A stretch of 64,000 nt of DNA. Source: Mycolicibacterium sp. Its GTDB lineage: Bacteria > Actinomycetota > Actinomycetes > Mycobacteriales > Mycobacteriaceae. A model generated the notes under the pieces. It saw only the letters and a list, made by a program, of their open reading frames with translations, had not been told where the DNA came from and made no database searches. Numbering within the stretch: position 1 is the stretch's first letter; each line of letters begins with the position of its first letter. Shown in pieces: positions 8,656 through 19,312 of the stretch. The stretch is from positions 1-64,000 of the forward strand of contig JACJWN010000009.1 in assembly GCA_020637165.1 (NCBI GenBank), in the 5' to 3' direction. The translations under genes were made by a program, and so were the position numbers.

Positions 8656-11600
8656 CGGGCTGCCTCCTGGGTGCCGAGAGCCAAGGTCGTCACGTCCACT
8701 TCGCCCTTGGGCCTGCCGTCGAGTGCCAGCAGCAGGTCAGCGGCCATCTGAACCAACTCCAGGTCACGGATCCGGGGTGCTCCCACGCTGTCGGCGGACC
8801 GAGGGACGGGCACCTGAACCGTCGCCGTCGTCGCGCGGTAGCGCGCCGCCGGGTACATCCGGGCCAGCCGCACCTGTGCGGAATCGGCCAGGGTCAGCGG
8901 TGCCACCCGCAGGGTCGCCGCCGAACTGCTGCCGGTGACGGCGAGTTCGGTGACGCCGAACTGACGGCACAGCAGCCGCAGCCTGGCCACCGCCACCAGC
9001 CGTTGAGCGGGCTCGGGAAGCGGACCGTACCGGTCGACGAGTTCGTCGACCACCGCCGCGACCCCCGCCTCGTCGGCCGCCGACGCCAGCCGCCGGTAGG
9101 CCTCCAGCCGCAGCCGGTCACTGCCGATGTAGTCCGGCGGCAGGTGCGCGTCGACGGGCAGGTCGATCCGGACGTCTTTGGGCTCTTCGGCAACGGGCAC
9201 CGCCGTGCCGTCCGAGGCCGCCTTCAATGCCGCCCGGTAGGCCTCCACCGCCTCACCGACCAGACGAACGTAAAGGTCGAAACCGACTCCGGCGACGTGC
9301 CCGGACTGCTCGACGCCGAGGACGTTTCCGGCGCCGCGAATCTCCAAGTCCTTCAAAGCCACCGCCATACCCGCGCCGAGTTCGTTGTTCTGCGCGATGG
9401 TGGCCAGCCGGTCGTGAGCGGTCTCGGTCAGCGGGTTGTCCCGCGGGTAGAGGAAGTAGGCGTAGCCCCGTTCGCGGCTGCGCCCGACCCGGCCGCGCAG
9501 CTGATGCAACTGCGACAGCCCGAAGGTGTCGGCCCGCTCCACGATGAGCGTGTTGGCGTTGGAGATGTCCAATCCCGTCTCGATGATCGTGGTGCAGACC
9601 AGGATGTCATAGTCGCGGTTCCAGAAACCCTGCACGGTCCGCTCCAACTGCTCCTCGGGCATCTGCCCGTGGGCGACCACGACACGGGCCTCCGGCACCA
9701 GCGCGCGGACCCGCGCGGCCGCGTTGTCGATGCTGGCGACCCGGTTATGCACATAGAACACCTGGCCGTCGCGCAGCAGTTCGCGGCGCAGCGCGGCGGC
9801 GACCTGCTTGTCGTCGTGTGGGCCGACATAGGTCAGCACCGGGTAGCGCTCCTCCGGCGGAGTCAGAATGGTCGACATCTCCCGGATGCCGGCCAGGCTC
9901 ATCTCCAGCGTGCGCGGGATCGGGGTGGCACTCATGGTGAGAACGTCGACGTGGCTGCGCAGCGCCTTGATGTGCTCCTTGTGCTCGACGCCGAAGCGTT
10001 GCTCCTCGTCGACGATCACCAGGCCGAGGTCCTTCCAGCGGATCCCGGTCTGCAGCAGGCGGTGGGTGCCGATGACGACGTCCACGCCACCGTCGGCCAT
10101 ACCCGCGATGACCGCCTTGGACTCGGCCGGGTCGGTGAACCGGGACAGGCCCTTGACGGTCACCGGGAACCCGGCCATCCGCTCGGTGAAGGTCTGCAGG
10201 TGCTGCTCGGCGAGCAGCGTCGTGGGCACCAGAACGGCGACCTGCTTGCCGTCCTGGACCGCCTTGAAGGCCGCCCGCACGGCGATCTCGGTTTTGCCGT
10301 ATCCCACGTCGCCGCAGACCACCCGGTCCATCGGGACCGGCTTCTCCATGTCCTTCTTGACCTCGCCGATGGCGGTCATCTGATCGACGGTCTCGGTGAA
10401 GCCGAAGGCGTCCTCCATCTCGGCCTGCCACGGGGTGTCCGGGGCGAAGGCGTGCCCGGGCGCGGCCTGCCGCTTCGCGTACAGCGCGACGAGTTCACCG
10501 GCGATCTCCCGAACGGCCTTGCGCGCCTTGGTCTTCGTGTTGGCCCAGTCACTGCCGCCCAGCTTGCTGAGCGCGGGTTGCTCGCCGCCGACGTAGCGGG
10601 AGAGCTGATCCAGGGAGTCCATCGGGACGAACAGCTTGTCGGCGGTCTGCCCCCGCTTGTTGGAGGCGTACTCCAGAACCAGGTACTCCCGGCGCGCCCC
10701 GCCGACGGTGCGCTCCACCATCTCCGCGAAACGGCCGATGCCGTGCTGGTCGTGAACCACCAGATCACCGGCGGTCAGTGCCAGCGGATCGACGGTGTTG
10801 CGCCGCCGCGCCGCCAGCCTTTTGCCCTCCGGACCCGTGGCCCGGTTGCCGGTCAAGTCGGTTTCGGTGACCACCACCAGGTTGGCACCGGGCAGGATGA
10901 TCCCGTTGTGCAACGGGCCCTTGAGCACACCGACCACACCGGGGCCGGGCGATTGCCCCGGCTCCAGCATCGCCGCCGGAGTGTCGTGTTCGGCGAGTTG
11001 CTCGACAACCCGGTGGGCGATGCCCACGCCCGGCGCGACCACGGCGGCCACTCCGCCGGTCAGCACATGGGCGCGCAACATCGCGAAAATCTCCTCGACG
11101 TTGCTCTGCTGCCCGCGTGCCGAGGGGGCGGGGCGCGCGTCCAGTTCGAAGGCCGACGTGGACGGGGAGGACAGCTGGCTGACCGTCCACCATGGACGCC
11201 CAGCCGCGGTGGCCGCCGCCCGGACCTCGTCAAGTTCGCGGAAACCCGACCCGCCGAGTTGTTCGGCGTCGACGGGCGCCTGGCCGCCGATAGCCGCCAC
11301 CGACCAGGAGGCCTCCAGAAACTCCCGGCCGGTCTTGATCAGGTCTGCTGCACGGGTTCGGACCTTCTCGGGTTCGCACACCAGCAACGGGGTCCCGGCC
11401 GGCAGGTGATCGGTGAGCAGGCTGAGCGCCTCGGGGCGCAGCACCGGGGACAACGCCTCCATCCCGTCCACCGGTATGCCTTCGGCCAAGTTGACCAGCA
11501 TGTCGGCCACACCCCCGGTGAGGGTGTTCTCGTCGCTGGGCGCGCGTTGGGCCAATGCCTCTGCGCGGGAACGCACTTCGTCGGTCAGCAGCAATTCGCG

Positions 11601-12335
11601 GCAGGGGACCGCGACCACCACGTCGACGTCCAACTCGGGGATGGAACGCTGATCGGCGACCGAGAACATCCGCATCTCGGTGACCTCGTCGCCCCAGAAC
11701 TCGACCCGGACCGGATGTTCGGCGGTCGGCGGGAAGACGTCGAGGATGCCGCCGCGCACCGCGAACTCACCGCGCCGCGCGACCATGTCGACCCGGTTGT
11801 AGGCAAGCTCGACCAACCGCGCCGCGAGGCCCTCGAAGTCGAACTCGGCGCCGATGGACAGTACGATCGGCTCGATTTCGGCCAGATCGGAGGCCATCGG
11901 CTGCAGCAGCGAGCGCACCGTGGTGACGACGACCTTCAGCGGCGGCCCCAACCGTTCGTCGTCCGGGCGCGCCAACCGCCTCAGCACCATCATCCGGGCA
12001 CCGACGGTGTCCGCCCCCGGCGAGAGCCGTTCATGCGGAAGGGTCTCCCAGGACGGGAACATCGCCGCGGCCTCGCCGAGCACCCCGCGCAGTTCGGCGG
12101 TGAGGTCGTCGGCCTCCCGTCCGGTCGCCGTCACCACCAGCAGCGGTCCCCGGCGCGCCAGGGCGGCCGCGACGAACAGCTGCGCGCTGAGCGGGCCCAC
12201 CACGTCCAGTGCGTCGGGATGTCCGGCGGCCCGTTCGGCGAGTTCGGTGAAGGTAGGCGCGGCGAGCACGGTGTCGACCAGACCCACCAGCGGGGTCTGG
12301 ACGTGCTGACGCCCCGTTGTGGTCATGATGCGCAC
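8652..12335 (-). CDS. mfd: Transcription-repair coupling factor Mfd
   Basis: 1227-residue ATPase that removes stalled RNA polymerase and recruits UvrA. Domain order is as expected: a UvrB-like module at about 30-370, an RNA-polymerase-interacting (CarD/RID-like) domain around 500-590 ([15 protein letters not shown]), then the RecG-type translocase with Walker [20 protein letters not shown] box ([17 protein letters not shown]), [15 protein letters not shown] and a C-terminal TRCF domain. The first codon is GTG 12335 or ATG 12326; neither has a clear ribosome binding site. mazG overlaps its end. Confidence 0.97.
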   Translation of the reverse strand: MRIMTTTGRQHVQTPLVGLVDTVLAAPTFTELAERAAGHPDALDVVGPLSAQLFVAAALARRGPLLVVTATGREADDLTAELRGVLGEAAAMFPSWETLPHERLSPGADTVGARMMVLRRLARPDDERLGPPLKVVVTTVRSLLQPMASDLAEIEPIVLSIGAEFDFEGLAARLVELAYNRVDMVARRGEFAVRGGILDVFPPTAEHPVRVEFWGDEVTEMRMFSVADQRSIPELDVDVVVAVPCRELLLTDEVRSRAEALAQRAPSDENTLTGGVADMLVNLAEGIPVDGMEALSPVLRPEALSLLTDHLPAGTPLLVCEPEKVRTRAADLIKTGREFLEASWSVAAIGGQAPVDAEQLGGSGFRELDEVRAAATAAGRPWWTVSQLSSPSTSAFELDARPAPSARGQQSNVEEIFAMLRAHVLTGGVAAVVAPGVGIAHRVVEQLAEHDTPAAMLEPGQSPGPGVVGVLKGPLHNGIILPGANLVVVTETDLTGNRATGPEGKRLAARRRNTVDPLALTAGDLVVHDQHGIGRFAEMVERTVGGARREYLVLEYASNKRGQTADKLFVPMDSLDQLSRYVGGEQPALSKLGGSDWANTKTKARKAVREIAGELVALYAKRQAAPGHAFAPDTPWQAEMEDAFGFTETVDQMTAIGEVKKDMEKPVPMDRVVCGDVGYGKTEIAVRAAFKAVQDGKQVAVLVPTTLLAEQHLQTFTERMAGFPVTVKGLSRFTDPAESKAVIAGMADGGVDVVIGTHRLLQTGIRWKDLGLVIVDEEQRFGVEHKEHIKALRSHVDVLTMSATPIPRTLEMSLAGIREMSTILTPPEERYPVLTYVGPHDDKQVAAALRRELLRDGQVFYVHNRVASIDNAAARVRALVPEARVVVAHGQMPEEQLERTVQGFWNRDYDILVCTTIIETGLDISNANTLIVERADTFGLSQLHQLRGRVGRSRERGYAYFLYPRDNPLTETAHDRLATIAQNNELGAGMAVALKDLEIRGAGNVLGVEQSGHVAGVGFDLYVRLVGEAVEAYRAALKAASDGTAVPVAEEPKDVRIDLPVDAHLPPDYIGSDRLRLEAYRRLASAADEAGVAAVVDELVDRYGPLPEPAQRLVAVARLRLLCRQFGVTELAVTGSSSAATLRVAPLTLADSAQVRLARMYPAARYRATTATVQVPVPRSADSVGAPRIRDLELVQMAADLLLALDGRPKGEVDVTTLALGTQEAAR

Positions 12336-12388
12336 ATTCTAGGTAGCCGCCCAGAAACCGTTGCGGCGGGAAGCGATTCGCCTAACGA

Positions 12389-13024
12389 CTAGTCTCCCTG
12401 CAGCTGTGGGTCGACCTCGAGGTTGGTCAAGCCGTTCCACATCATGTTGACCAGGTGGGCGGCCACGACCTCCTTTTTGGGCTCGCGGGCGTCGAGCCAC
12501 CACTGTGCGGTCAGCGTCACCGAGCCCACTAGGGCCTGCGCGTACAGCGGAGCCAACTCGGGATCCAATCCACGGCGGGAGAAGTCGCCGGCCAGAATCG
12601 AGGCGACCTGGCTGACGGCGTCGTTGATCAGACTCAGGTAGGTGCCCGAACTCACCGAGGCCGGGGAGTCGCGTAGCAGCAGCCGGAACCCGTCGGTGCG
12701 CTCTTCGACGTAGGTAAGCAGGGCCAGCACCACCTGCTCGACCCGGGGCCGGTAGCGGTTGTTGGTCAGCGACGAGGTGACACCGTCGAGCAGGGCCGAC
12801 ATCTCCCGGTCGACGACCACCGCGTAAAGCCCCTCTTTGCCGCCGAAGTGCTCGTAGACCACCGGTTTGGAGACTCCCGCCCGCTGGGCGACCTCCTCAA
12901 TCGAAGTGCCCTCATAGCCACGTTCGGCAAACAGCGACCGGGCGATGTTGATCAGCTGGTGGCGACGTTCGCTGCCGGTCATCCGGACCCGTGGCGGCCG
13001 CTGCGGGGTCTCCGGTGCTGCCAC
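12389..13024 (-). CDS. TetR-family transcriptional regulator (Rv1019-like)
   Basis: One-component DNA-binding regulator. The helix-turn-helix spans about residues 35-65 and reads [20 protein letters not shown], followed by [17 protein letters not shown], which is typical of TetR. The C-terminal ligand domain has two conserved helices around [15 protein letters not shown] and [16 protein letters not shown] 13024 is used here (211 residues), but ATG 12982 (MTGSERRHQ, 197 residues) matches the remembered M. tuberculosis length, and GTG 13057 is also open. It lies upstream of mfd on the same strand (53 nt), and its 5' region abuts the tRNA-Gln gene on the other strand. Ligand and targets are unknown. 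Confidence 0.9.
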   Translation of the reverse strand: MAAPETPQRPPRVRMTGSERRHQLINIARSLFAERGYEGTSIEEVAQRAGVSKPVVYEHFGGKEGLYAVVVDREMSALLDGVTSSLTNNRYRPRVEQVVLALLTYVEERTDGFRLLLRDSPASVSSGTYLSLINDAVSQVASILAGDFSRRGLDPELAPLYAQALVGSVTLTAQWWLDAREPKKEVVAAHLVNMMWNGLTNLEVDPQLQGD

Positions 13025-13078
13025 GGCTACCAGGGTACCCAGGTGGACTACAGTCACGGAGGAGTCCCTGGGGGGCGA

Positions 13079-13150
13079 TCCGCCGTGGTGTAATTGGCAG
13101 CACCTCTGATTTTGGTTCAGATAGTTCAGGTTCGAGTCCTGGCGGCGGAG
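13079..13150 (+). tRNA. tRNA-Gln (anticodon TTG)
   Basis: The acceptor arms TCCGCCG (13079-13085) and CGGCGGA (13143-13149) pair fully, with discriminator G at 13150. The anticodon stem TCTGA/TCAGA encloses a 7-nt loop TTTTGGT, giving anticodon TTG. The T-arm contains GGTTCGAGTCC. CCA is not encoded. Length is 72 nt. It stands immediately upstream of glmU, as in other mycobacteria. Confidence 0.96.
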
Positions 13151-13227
13151 CGAGTTTCACCGCGACTATGCGTTTTCCCACGGCCCCGCGGCGTGTCACG
13201 GACGAAACCAACACCCTGGGAGGCCCG

Positions 13228-14679
13228 ATGACGACAACCGATGACTCCGCGATCCTCGTGTTGGCAGCCGGCGCCGGCACCCGGATGCGATCGGACACAC
13301 CCAAGGTTCTGCACCGCCTGGGCGGGCGCAGCATGCTCTCGCACGCCCTGCACGCGGTGGCCGAGGTCGACCCGCGGCATCTTGTGGTGGTACTCGGAAA
13401 GGACCGCGAACGCATCGGCCCGGTGGTCGCCGAGTTGGCCGACGAACTCGGCCGAGCGGTCGAGGTGGCGATCCAGGACCAGCAACTGGGCACCGGCCAC
13501 GCAGCACTGTGCGGATTGTCGGCGTTGCCCGCGGACTTCGATGGGGTCGTCGTGGTCACCTCCGGCGATATCCCACTGCTCGACGCCGGCACGCTGGCCG
13601 AACTCGTCGCCACCCACCGCCGCGAACCCGCCGCAGTGACCGTGCTGACCACCACGGTGCCCGATTCGACCGGCTACGGCCGCATCCTGAGAACCCAGGA
13701 CGGCGAAGTCATCGCAATAGTCGAGGAGACCGACGCCACCCCGCAGCAGCGGGCGATCCACGAGATCAACGCCGGGATCTACGCTTTCGACATCGCCGCC
13801 CTGCGCTCGGCACTGGGCCGACTGTCCTCCGACAACGCCCAGCACGAGCTGTATCTGACCGACGTGATCTCGATCGTGCGCGCCGACGGGCAGATCGTGC
13901 ATGCCAAGCACGTGGAGGATTCCGCGCTCGTCGCCGGCGTCAACGACAGGGTGCAGCTGGCGGAGCTGGCGGCAGAACTCAACCGGCGGGTCGTCGCCAC
14001 CCACCAGCGCGCGGGTGTGACCGTGGTCGACCCCACCAGCACCTGGATCGATGTGAACGTGGCGATCGGCAGGGACACCGTCGTCGCGCCCGGCACCCAA
14101 CTGCACGGGGCAACGCGAATTGGGGGCCGCTGCGCGATCGGACCCGACACCACTCTGACCGACGTCGAGGTCGGCAACGGCGCCTCGGTGGTACGCACCC
14201 ACGGCAGCCAGGCGGTCATCGGCGCGGGCGCCGAGGTCGGGCCGTTCACCTTCTTGCGGCCGGGCACCCAGTTGGGAGCCGAAGGCAAGCTCGGCGCGTT
14301 CGTCGAGACCAAGAACGCCTCGATCGGGACCGGCACCAAAGTGCCGCACCTTACCTACGTCGGCGACGCCGACATCGGCGAGCACAGCAACATCGGCGCC
14401 TCCAGCGTGTTCGTCAACTACGACGGCGAGAACAAGTACCGGACCACCATCGGGTCGCATGTCCGCACGGGAAGCGACACCATGTTCGTCGCGCCGGTCA
14501 CCGTCGGGGACGGCGCCTATACCGGGGCCGGCACGGTGGTGCGCGAGGACGTCCCGCCAGGAGCGCTGGCGATCTCAGCGGGACAGCAGCGAATCATCGC
14601 CGACTGGGTGCTGCGCAACCGGCCCGGCAGCGACTCCGCGCGCGCGGCCACGCGGGCTGCAGACCCCGCGCAGGGCTGA
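13228..14679 (+). CDS. glmU: Bifunctional GlmU: GlcN-1-P acetyltransferase / GlcNAc-1-P uridylyltransferase
   Basis: Makes UDP-GlcNAc for peptidoglycan and mycothiol. The N-terminal uridylyltransferase domain (about 1-235) begins with the nucleotide-binding [18 protein letters not shown] and has GTGHA and a GDIPLL metal site. The C-terminal left-handed beta-helix acetyltransferase (about 255-470) shows hexapeptide repeats, [20 protein letters not shown] and [22 protein letters not shown] 13228 follows CTGGGAGG at good distance and yields 483 residues. It is followed 39 nt later by prsA, so the two precursor-supplying enzymes are probably co-transcribed. Confidence 0.98.
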   Translation: MTTTDDSAILVLAAGAGTRMRSDTPKVLHRLGGRSMLSHALHAVAEVDPRHLVVVLGKDRERIGPVVAELADELGRAVEVAIQDQQLGTGHAALCGLSALPADFDGVVVVTSGDIPLLDAGTLAELVATHRREPAAVTVLTTTVPDSTGYGRILRTQDGEVIAIVEETDATPQQRAIHEINAGIYAFDIAALRSALGRLSSDNAQHELYLTDVISIVRADGQIVHAKHVEDSALVAGVNDRVQLAELAAELNRRVVATHQRAGVTVVDPTSTWIDVNVAIGRDTVVAPGTQLHGATRIGGRCAIGPDTTLTDVEVGNGASVVRTHGSQAVIGAGAEVGPFTFLRPGTQLGAEGKLGAFVETKNASIGTGTKVPHLTYVGDADIGEHSNIGASSVFVNYDGENKYRTTIGSHVRTGSDTMFVAPVTVGDGAYTGAGTVVREDVPPGALAISAGQQRIIADWVLRNRPGSDSARAATRAADPAQG

Positions 14680-14718
14680 TCCGGACCGGGCACCGTACGA
14701 TAGCCGCGTATCGAAACC

Positions 14719-15720
14719 ATGACCGGCAAGGGCATCACAGTGGGCACCGATTGGATTGACAGCCGAAAGAACCTGATGCTGTTCTCAGGCCGGGCGCACC
14801 CCGAACTGGCCGACGAGGTCGCCAAGGAACTCGACGTCAACGTCACCGCGCAGACCGCCCGGGATTTCGCAAACGGCGAGATCTTCGTGCGTTTCGACGA
14901 GTCGGTGCGCGGCAGCGACGCCTTCGTCCTGCAGTCCCATCCGGCCCCGCTGAACCAGTGGCTGATGGAACAGTTGCTGATGATCGACGCCCTCAAGCGC
15001 GGCAGCGCCAAGCGCATCACTGCGATCCTGCCGTTCTACCCCTACGCCCGGCAGGACAAGAAGCACCGCGGCCGCGAGCCGATCTCCGCACGTCTGGTCG
15101 CCGATCTGCTCAAGACCGCAGGCGCGGACCGGATCGTCTCGGTGGACCTGCACACCGACCAGATCCAGGGCTTCTTCGACGGTCCGGTGGACCACATGCG
15201 GGCCCAGCCCCTGCTCACCGGCTACATCCGGGAAAATTACGCCACCTCCGACATCGTCGTGGTGTCGCCGGACTCCGGGCGCGTCCGGGTGGCCGAGAAG
15301 TGGGCCGACGCGCTCGGCGGCTCGCCGCTGGCCTTCATCCACAAGACCCGTGATCCGCGGGTGCCCAACCAGGTGGTGTCCAACCGGGTCGTCGGCGAGG
15401 TCGAGGGCAAGACCTGCGTGTTGACCGACGACATGATCGACACCGGAGGCACCATCGCCGGTGCGGTCAAGCTGCTGCGCGAGGACGGCGCCAAGGACGT
15501 GATCATCGCCGCAACCCACGGCGTGCTGTCCGACCCGGCCGCCGAGCGGCTCGCCGCCTGCGGCGCCCGGGAGGTGATCGTCACCAATACGCTGCCGATC
15601 GACGACTCCAAGCGTTTTGCTCAACTAACCGTGCTGTCGATCGCCCCACTGTTGGCCAGCACAATCCGCGAGGTCTTCGAAAACGGCTCAGTGACAAGCC
15701 TTTTCGATGGCGACGCCTAG
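14719..15720 (+). CDS. prsA: Ribose-phosphate pyrophosphokinase
   Basis: Forms PRPP from ribose 5-phosphate and ATP, feeding purine, pyrimidine, His and Trp synthesis and, in mycobacteria, the DPA donor for arabinan. Visible motifs: FANGEIFVRF, the ATP loop region ARQDKKHRGREPISARL, the PRPP signature VDLHTDQIQGFFDGPVDH, the flexible-loop region HKTRDPRV and the ribose-phosphate loop VLTDDMIDTGGTIAGAVKLL. From ATG 14719 it is 333 residues; the first seven or so may be an annotation extension. lpqT follows after only 6 nt. Confidence 0.97.
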   Translation: MTGKGITVGTDWIDSRKNLMLFSGRAHPELADEVAKELDVNVTAQTARDFANGEIFVRFDESVRGSDAFVLQSHPAPLNQWLMEQLLMIDALKRGSAKRITAILPFYPYARQDKKHRGREPISARLVADLLKTAGADRIVSVDLHTDQIQGFFDGPVDHMRAQPLLTGYIRENYATSDIVVVSPDSGRVRVAEKWADALGGSPLAFIHKTRDPRVPNQVVSNRVVGEVEGKTCVLTDDMIDTGGTIAGAVKLLREDGAKDVIIAATHGVLSDPAAERLAACGAREVIVTNTLPIDDSKRFAQLTVLSIAPLLASTIREVFENGSVTSLFDGDA

Positions 15721-15726
15721 ACCGAT

Positions 15727-16398
15727 TTGGTGATCGCTCCGGTGCGCGCACACCTCCTCAGCCGGTCGTGGGCGGCCGCCGTCGTGGTCGCGGTGTCCGT
15801 GGCGGCCACGGGCTGCCAGGCCCACACCGCCGACTACTCGTCGCTGGCCACCACCAGCCCCCGCAGTACCACCGAGACCACCTCAGCCACACCGACCCCG
15901 ATCGCCCAGTACCTGGCCGGCGTCGGCGTCACCGGCCAGCAGGTGTCACTGAAGGAACTGACCGATCTCACCGTGACGCTGCCCCGACCGCCGGGATGGA
16001 CCACCTACGACAACCCGAACTTCTCGCCTGGAACCGAGGCGATCGCCAAGGACAACAACTATCCGACCGCATTGCTCATGGTGTTCAAGCTCGACGGGAA
16101 CTTCGATGTTCAGGCCGCACTGGAGCACGCCGACGACGACGCCGAACTGACCAAGAACTTCAAAAGACTGAACTACTCCGACGCCGACTTCGACGGCTTC
16201 CCCTCGGCGATGGTCGAGGGGAGCTACGACAACGGGTCAACCCGGTTGCATACCTACAACCGCATCGTCATTCCGGTGACCCCGGACTTCCAGCGCTACC
16301 TGGTTCAGTTCACCGTGACGACCTTGGCCGAGCAGGCCGCCGAGCAGGCACCCGACGTACAGAAGGTGATCGAGGGCTTCTCGGTGGCGGTGAAGTAG
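15727..16398 (+). CDS. lpqT: LpqN/LpqT-family lipoprotein
   Basis: Signal peptide of about 30 residues with lipobox AATGC, so the mature protein starts at Cys and is anchored to the outer leaflet of the inner membrane. A Ser/Thr-rich linker follows (TTSPRSTTETTSATPTP), then the conserved LpqN domain with VTLPRPPGWTTYDNPNF and a terminal VQKVIEGFSVAV. Start codon is TTG 15727 or GTG 15730. The family is of unknown function; LpqN-type domains bind lipid-like ligands or proteins. It directly follows prsA, the order known from M. tuberculosis Rv1017c-Rv1016c. A second family member is encoded at 35055-35756. Confidence 0.9.
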   Translation: MVIAPVRAHLLSRSWAAAVVVAVSVAATGCQAHTADYSSLATTSPRSTTETTSATPTPIAQYLAGVGVTGQQVSLKELTDLTVTLPRPPGWTTYDNPNFSPGTEAIAKDNNYPTALLMVFKLDGNFDVQAALEHADDDAELTKNFKRLNYSDADFDGFPSAMVEGSYDNGSTRLHTYNRIVIPVTPDFQRYLVQFTVTTLAEQAAEQAPDVQKVIEGFSVAVK

Positions 16399-16408
16399 GT
16401 TCTCCCCC

Positions 16409-17278
16409 ATGAGTAGTTGGACAGCGGCCGACCTGCCATCGTTCCTCGGCAAGACCGTCGTCGTCACCGGGGCCAACAGCGGCCTGGGACTGGTGACCGC
16501 CCGCGAACTCGCCCGGGTCGGGGGCCGGGTGATCCTGGCCTGCCGAAATGCCGACAAAGGCGCACAAGCCGCGGCCACCATGACCGGCGACGTCGAGGTT
16601 CGCAGTCTGGACCTGCAGGATCTGGCCTCGGTCCGGGAGTTCGCCGACTCCGTCGATGCCCTGGACGTGCTGGTCAACAACGCGGGAATCATGGCGGTGC
16701 CGTACGCACTCACCCGTGACGGTTTCGAAAGCCAGATCGGCACCAATCACCTCGGCCACTTCGCGCTGACGAACCTGCTGCTGCCCAAGATCACCGACCG
16801 GGTGGTGACGGTGTCATCGATCATGCACTGGACCGGGGTGATCAGCCTCAAGGACCTCAACTGGAAGGCGCGGCCCTATTCGGCGTGGCTGGCCTACGGC
16901 CAGTCCAAGCTGGCGAACCTGCTGTTCACCGGCGAATTGCAGCGCCGACTGGACGCCGTGGGTTCGCCGCTGGCGGCGCACGCCGCCCACCCCGGGTACT
17001 CGGCCACCAATCTGCAGGGACACACCGGCAACCCGATCGGCACCCGGTTCTGGGCGCTCACCAACAGGCTGGCCGGCACCACCCCCGAGTTCGGCGCCAA
17101 CCCGACGCTGTACGCGGCATCCCGCGATCTTCCCGGCGACAGCTTCATCGGCCCGAAGTTCGGCGCCCGCGGACCCGTCGGACAGGTCGGCCGCAGCCCC
17201 CTGGCCCGCGACGGCGGCACCGCCGCGGGACTGTGGCGGCTTTCCGAGCAGCTCACCGGAGTCGAATTTCCGTTGTAG
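16409..17278 (+). CDS. Short-chain dehydrogenase/reductase
   Basis: NAD(P)-dependent oxidoreductase of the classical SDR, retinol-dehydrogenase-like subgroup. Cofactor motif VTGANSGLGLVTA (TGxxxGxG) lies near residue 15, NNAG near residue 90, the catalytic serine in TVSSIMHW and the YxxxK motif in AYGQSKLANLLF. Length of 289 is normal. It sits 10 nt after lpqT, and a substrate cannot be assigned. As I remember it, M. tuberculosis has no SDR between lpqT and rplY, so this gene may be specific to rapid growers. Confidence 0.92.
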   Translation: MSSWTAADLPSFLGKTVVVTGANSGLGLVTARELARVGGRVILACRNADKGAQAAATMTGDVEVRSLDLQDLASVREFADSVDALDVLVNNAGIMAVPYALTRDGFESQIGTNHLGHFALTNLLLPKITDRVVTVSSIMHWTGVISLKDLNWKARPYSAWLAYGQSKLANLLFTGELQRRLDAVGSPLAAHAAHPGYSATNLQGHTGNPIGTRFWALTNRLAGTTPEFGANPTLYAASRDLPGDSFIGPKFGARGPVGQVGRSPLARDGGTAAGLWRLSEQLTGVEFPL

Positions 17279-17422
17279 GGCACCGGTCGACTACCCTTGA
17301 CGCAGCGTCACGGCGAGGGTGGTCCGGCCACCGTTATCGACGAGGCATTCGCCGCACTGAGCGGCGTTGAAGCCCCCTTCGCCGTGCGGCAGAACAACCC
17401 GGAGAAGGCAGGAGCATCGACT

Positions 17423-18073
17423 ATGGCCAAAGGCGCCAGCACCAACAAGCTCACCGCGGATGTGCGCACCCGCACCGGTAAGGGCGCCTCGCGGCAGGCC
17501 CGCCGGGAGGGAAAGGTGCCCGCGGTGCTCTACGGCCACGGCAGCGATCCGCAACACCTCGAACTAAACGCTCATGACTTCGCCGCGGTGCTGCGCCATT
17601 CCGGCACCAACGCGGTGCTGAGCCTGGATATCGACGGCAAGGAGCAACTCGCCCTCACCAAGGCCCTGGCGATGCACCCGATCCGGCGCAGCATCACCCA
17701 CGCCGATCTGATCATCGTGCGCCGCGGCGAGAAGGTCACCGTGGAGGTGCCGGTGCACCTCGACGGCGACGCCGAGGCCGGCACCCTGGTCACCCAGGAC
17801 GCCACCACGATCGAGATCGAGGCCGAGGCGTTGTCGATCCCGGAGAGCCTGACCGTGTCGATCGAGGGCGCTGAGGAAGGCACCCAGATCGTGGCCGGCG
17901 ACGTCGTTCTGCCCTCCGGCGTCTCCCTGGTCAGCGACCCGGAGATGCTGGTGGTCAACATCGTCGCGGCCCCGACCGCCGAGGACCTCGAGGCCGAGGG
18001 CGAAGGCGAAGCCGCCGGGGGCGAGGCCGAGGAGTCTGGCGAGTCCGAGGGCGCGGCCGCCGAGGGCGAGTAG
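17423..18073 (+). CDS. rplY: 50S ribosomal protein L25 (CTC/TL5 form)
   Basis: Binds 5S rRNA at the central protuberance. The N-terminal L25 domain (about 1-95) starts [20 protein letters not shown] and includes [12 protein letters not shown]-terminal beta domain (about 100-190) contains [16 protein letters not shown] and the tail is strongly acidic ([16 protein letters not shown]), as in long actinobacterial L25. ATG 17423 is preceded by AGGAG and gives 216 residues. The pth gene begins 6 nt downstream, a common pairing. Confidence 0.97.
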   Translation: MAKGASTNKLTADVRTRTGKGASRQARREGKVPAVLYGHGSDPQHLELNAHDFAAVLRHSGTNAVLSLDIDGKEQLALTKALAMHPIRRSITHADLIIVRRGEKVTVEVPVHLDGDAEAGTLVTQDATTIEIEAEALSIPESLTVSIEGAEEGTQIVAGDVVLPSGVSLVSDPEMLVVNIVAAPTAEDLEAEGEGEAAGGEAEESGESEGAAAEGE

Positions 18074-18079
18074 CCCACG

Positions 18080-18655
18080 GTGGCCGAGCCACTGTTGGTC
18101 GTCGGCCTCGGCAACCCTGGTCCGCAATACGCCAAGACCCGGCACAACGTCGGGTTCATGGTGGCCGACCTGCTGGCCGCCCGGATCGGAGCGACGTTCA
18201 AGGTGCACAAGCGCTCCGGGGCCGATGTGCTCACCGGACGCCTGTGCCACCGCCCTGTCGTGCTGGCCAAGCCACGCTGCTACATGAACGAATCGGGCCG
18301 GCAGGTCGGCCCCCTGGCGAGCTTCTACTCGATACCGCCGGCGGACGTGATCGTCATCCACGACGAACTCGACATCGACTTCGGCCGGGTGCGGCTGAAG
18401 ACCGGCGGCGGCGAGGGCGGCCACAACGGGCTGCGTTCGGTGGCCAACGCACTGGGCTCCAAGGATTTCCAGCGGGTTCGTATCGGCATCGGTCGGCCGC
18501 CGGGCCGTAGGGACCCCGCGGCATTCGTGTTGGAACCGTTCACCGCCGCCGAGCGCACCGAGGTGCCGACCATCTGCGAGTTGGCCGCCGATGCGACCGA
18601 ACTACTCATCGAGGTCGGACTAGAGACCGCGCAAAACCGCGTGCACGCCTGGTAG
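18080..18655 (+). CDS. pth: Peptidyl-tRNA hydrolase
   Basis: Releases peptides from drop-off peptidyl-tRNAs. The motif [20 protein letters not shown] contains the catalytic His and N-terminal Asn; further conserved segments are [26 protein letters not shown] and [16 protein letters not shown] start at 18080, 191 residues. It is the last gene of the glmU-to-pth rightward group and converges on the small secreted-protein gene 29 bp away; no clear hairpin is seen in that gap. Confidence 0.97.
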   Translation: MAEPLLVVGLGNPGPQYAKTRHNVGFMVADLLAARIGATFKVHKRSGADVLTGRLCHRPVVLAKPRCYMNESGRQVGPLASFYSIPPADVIVIHDELDIDFGRVRLKTGGGEGGHNGLRSVANALGSKDFQRVRIGIGRPPGRRDPAAFVLEPFTAAERTEVPTICELAADATELLIEVGLETAQNRVHAW

Positions 18656-18684
18656 GCGCGCTTCCCGCCCGCGGTTCTTTGCCG

Positions 18685-18906
18685 TTACCGGACCCCCGGC
18701 AGACCCAGCCAGGGGAATGCCGGCTGGTTGGCTGGCGGTGCGGTGGTTCCCGGCCGGGCCTTGATCGCCGTGCTGCCGTTGGTCTGGCAGATGGTCTTGG
18801 TGTCGCTGTCCTGACAGGTGGACCTGGCACCCGCGAGCGGAGCCGAAACACCAGCTGCGACAGCAAAACCCGCCAGCAGAAGCGCGACCCTGGGCAGAAC
18901 GGTCAT
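18685..18906 (-). CDS. Small secreted protein, tandem copy A
   Basis: 73 residues from ATG 18906 behind GGAAGGGAAAG. A clear Sec signal peptide (PRVALLLAGFAVAAGVSAPLAGA) leaves a mature peptide of about 45 residues with two cysteines (STCQDSDTKTICQTNGS), then a proline/threonine segment and the end FPWLGLPG. It is about 80 percent identical by eye to the neighbouring gene at 19035-19259. The two cysteines probably form a disulfide. I do not recognise a characterised family. The product is likely exported; no enzymatic motif is visible. Confidence 0.8.
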   Translation of the reverse strand: MTVLPRVALLLAGFAVAAGVSAPLAGARSTCQDSDTKTICQTNGSTAIKARPGTTAPPANQPAFPWLGLPGVR

Positions 18907-19025
18907 AGTCTTTCCCTTCCGGTTCACCGCTCCGGTACGGTACGCGATCCGCCCTCGGGGTAACCGCGTGTCTCCGCAGTCAACGCCGCCCGCCTCAGCG
19001 AGAGTCGATGGACTGGCGAAGGAAT

Positions 19026-19047
19026 AGCCCGTCGCTAGCGACGGGCT
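19026..19047 (-). terminator. Perfect palindrome spanning the stop of secreted-protein copy B
   Basis: The 22-bp sequence is a perfect inverted repeat with 11-base arms (AGCCCGTCGCT / AGCGACGGGCT); its hairpin would have a 4-nt effective loop. It overlaps the TAG stop codon of the gene at 19035-19259. There is no U-run, which is common for mycobacterial terminators. It could attenuate read-through into copy A. Confidence 0.5.
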
Positions 19048-19259
19048 CCCGGCATGCCGAGCCACGGGAACACCGGCTGGTTGGCCGGCGGCGCCGTGGT
19101 TCCCGGCCGCGCCTTGATCGACACGCTGCCGTTGGTCTGGCAGATGGTCTTGGTCGCGGTGTCCTGGCAGGTGGGCCGGGCGCCGGCGACGGGAGCCGAG
19201 AACCCGGCGGCCACCACCAGACCCGCCATCAGCGCTGCGGCCTTGACTGCAACTGTCAT
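19035..19259 (-). CDS. Small secreted protein, tandem copy B
   Basis: 74 residues from ATG 19259, preceded by GGAAGGGG. Signal peptide VKAAALMAGLVVAAGFSAPV; mature sequence RPTCQDTATKTICQTNGSVS, then the same Pro/Thr linker and an FPWLGMPGARR end. It is the paralogue of copy A, 128 bp downstream on the same strand. The TKTICQTNGS core and FPWLG tail are invariant between copies, whereas the signal peptides differ more, indicating selection on the mature peptide. Function unknown. Confidence 0.82.
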   Translation of the reverse strand: MTVAVKAAALMAGLVVAAGFSAPVAGARPTCQDTATKTICQTNGSVSIKARPGTTAPPANQPVFPWLGMPGARR

Positions 19260-19312
19260 TGTGTAGATCCCCTTCCGGGCTGAGGTCCTGGTGTAACGCG
19301 CGTAGTCGCTGG

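Noticed and set aside
9003-12392. Very long plus-strand open frame (over 1100 codons) opposite mfd
   Set aside because: Antisense frame kept open by high GC; composition is Gly/Arg/His-rich without motifs, while the opposite strand encodes a complete Mfd.
13126-14460. 444-codon minus-strand frame opposite glmU
   Set aside because: Shadow of glmU codon bias; no recognisable domain.
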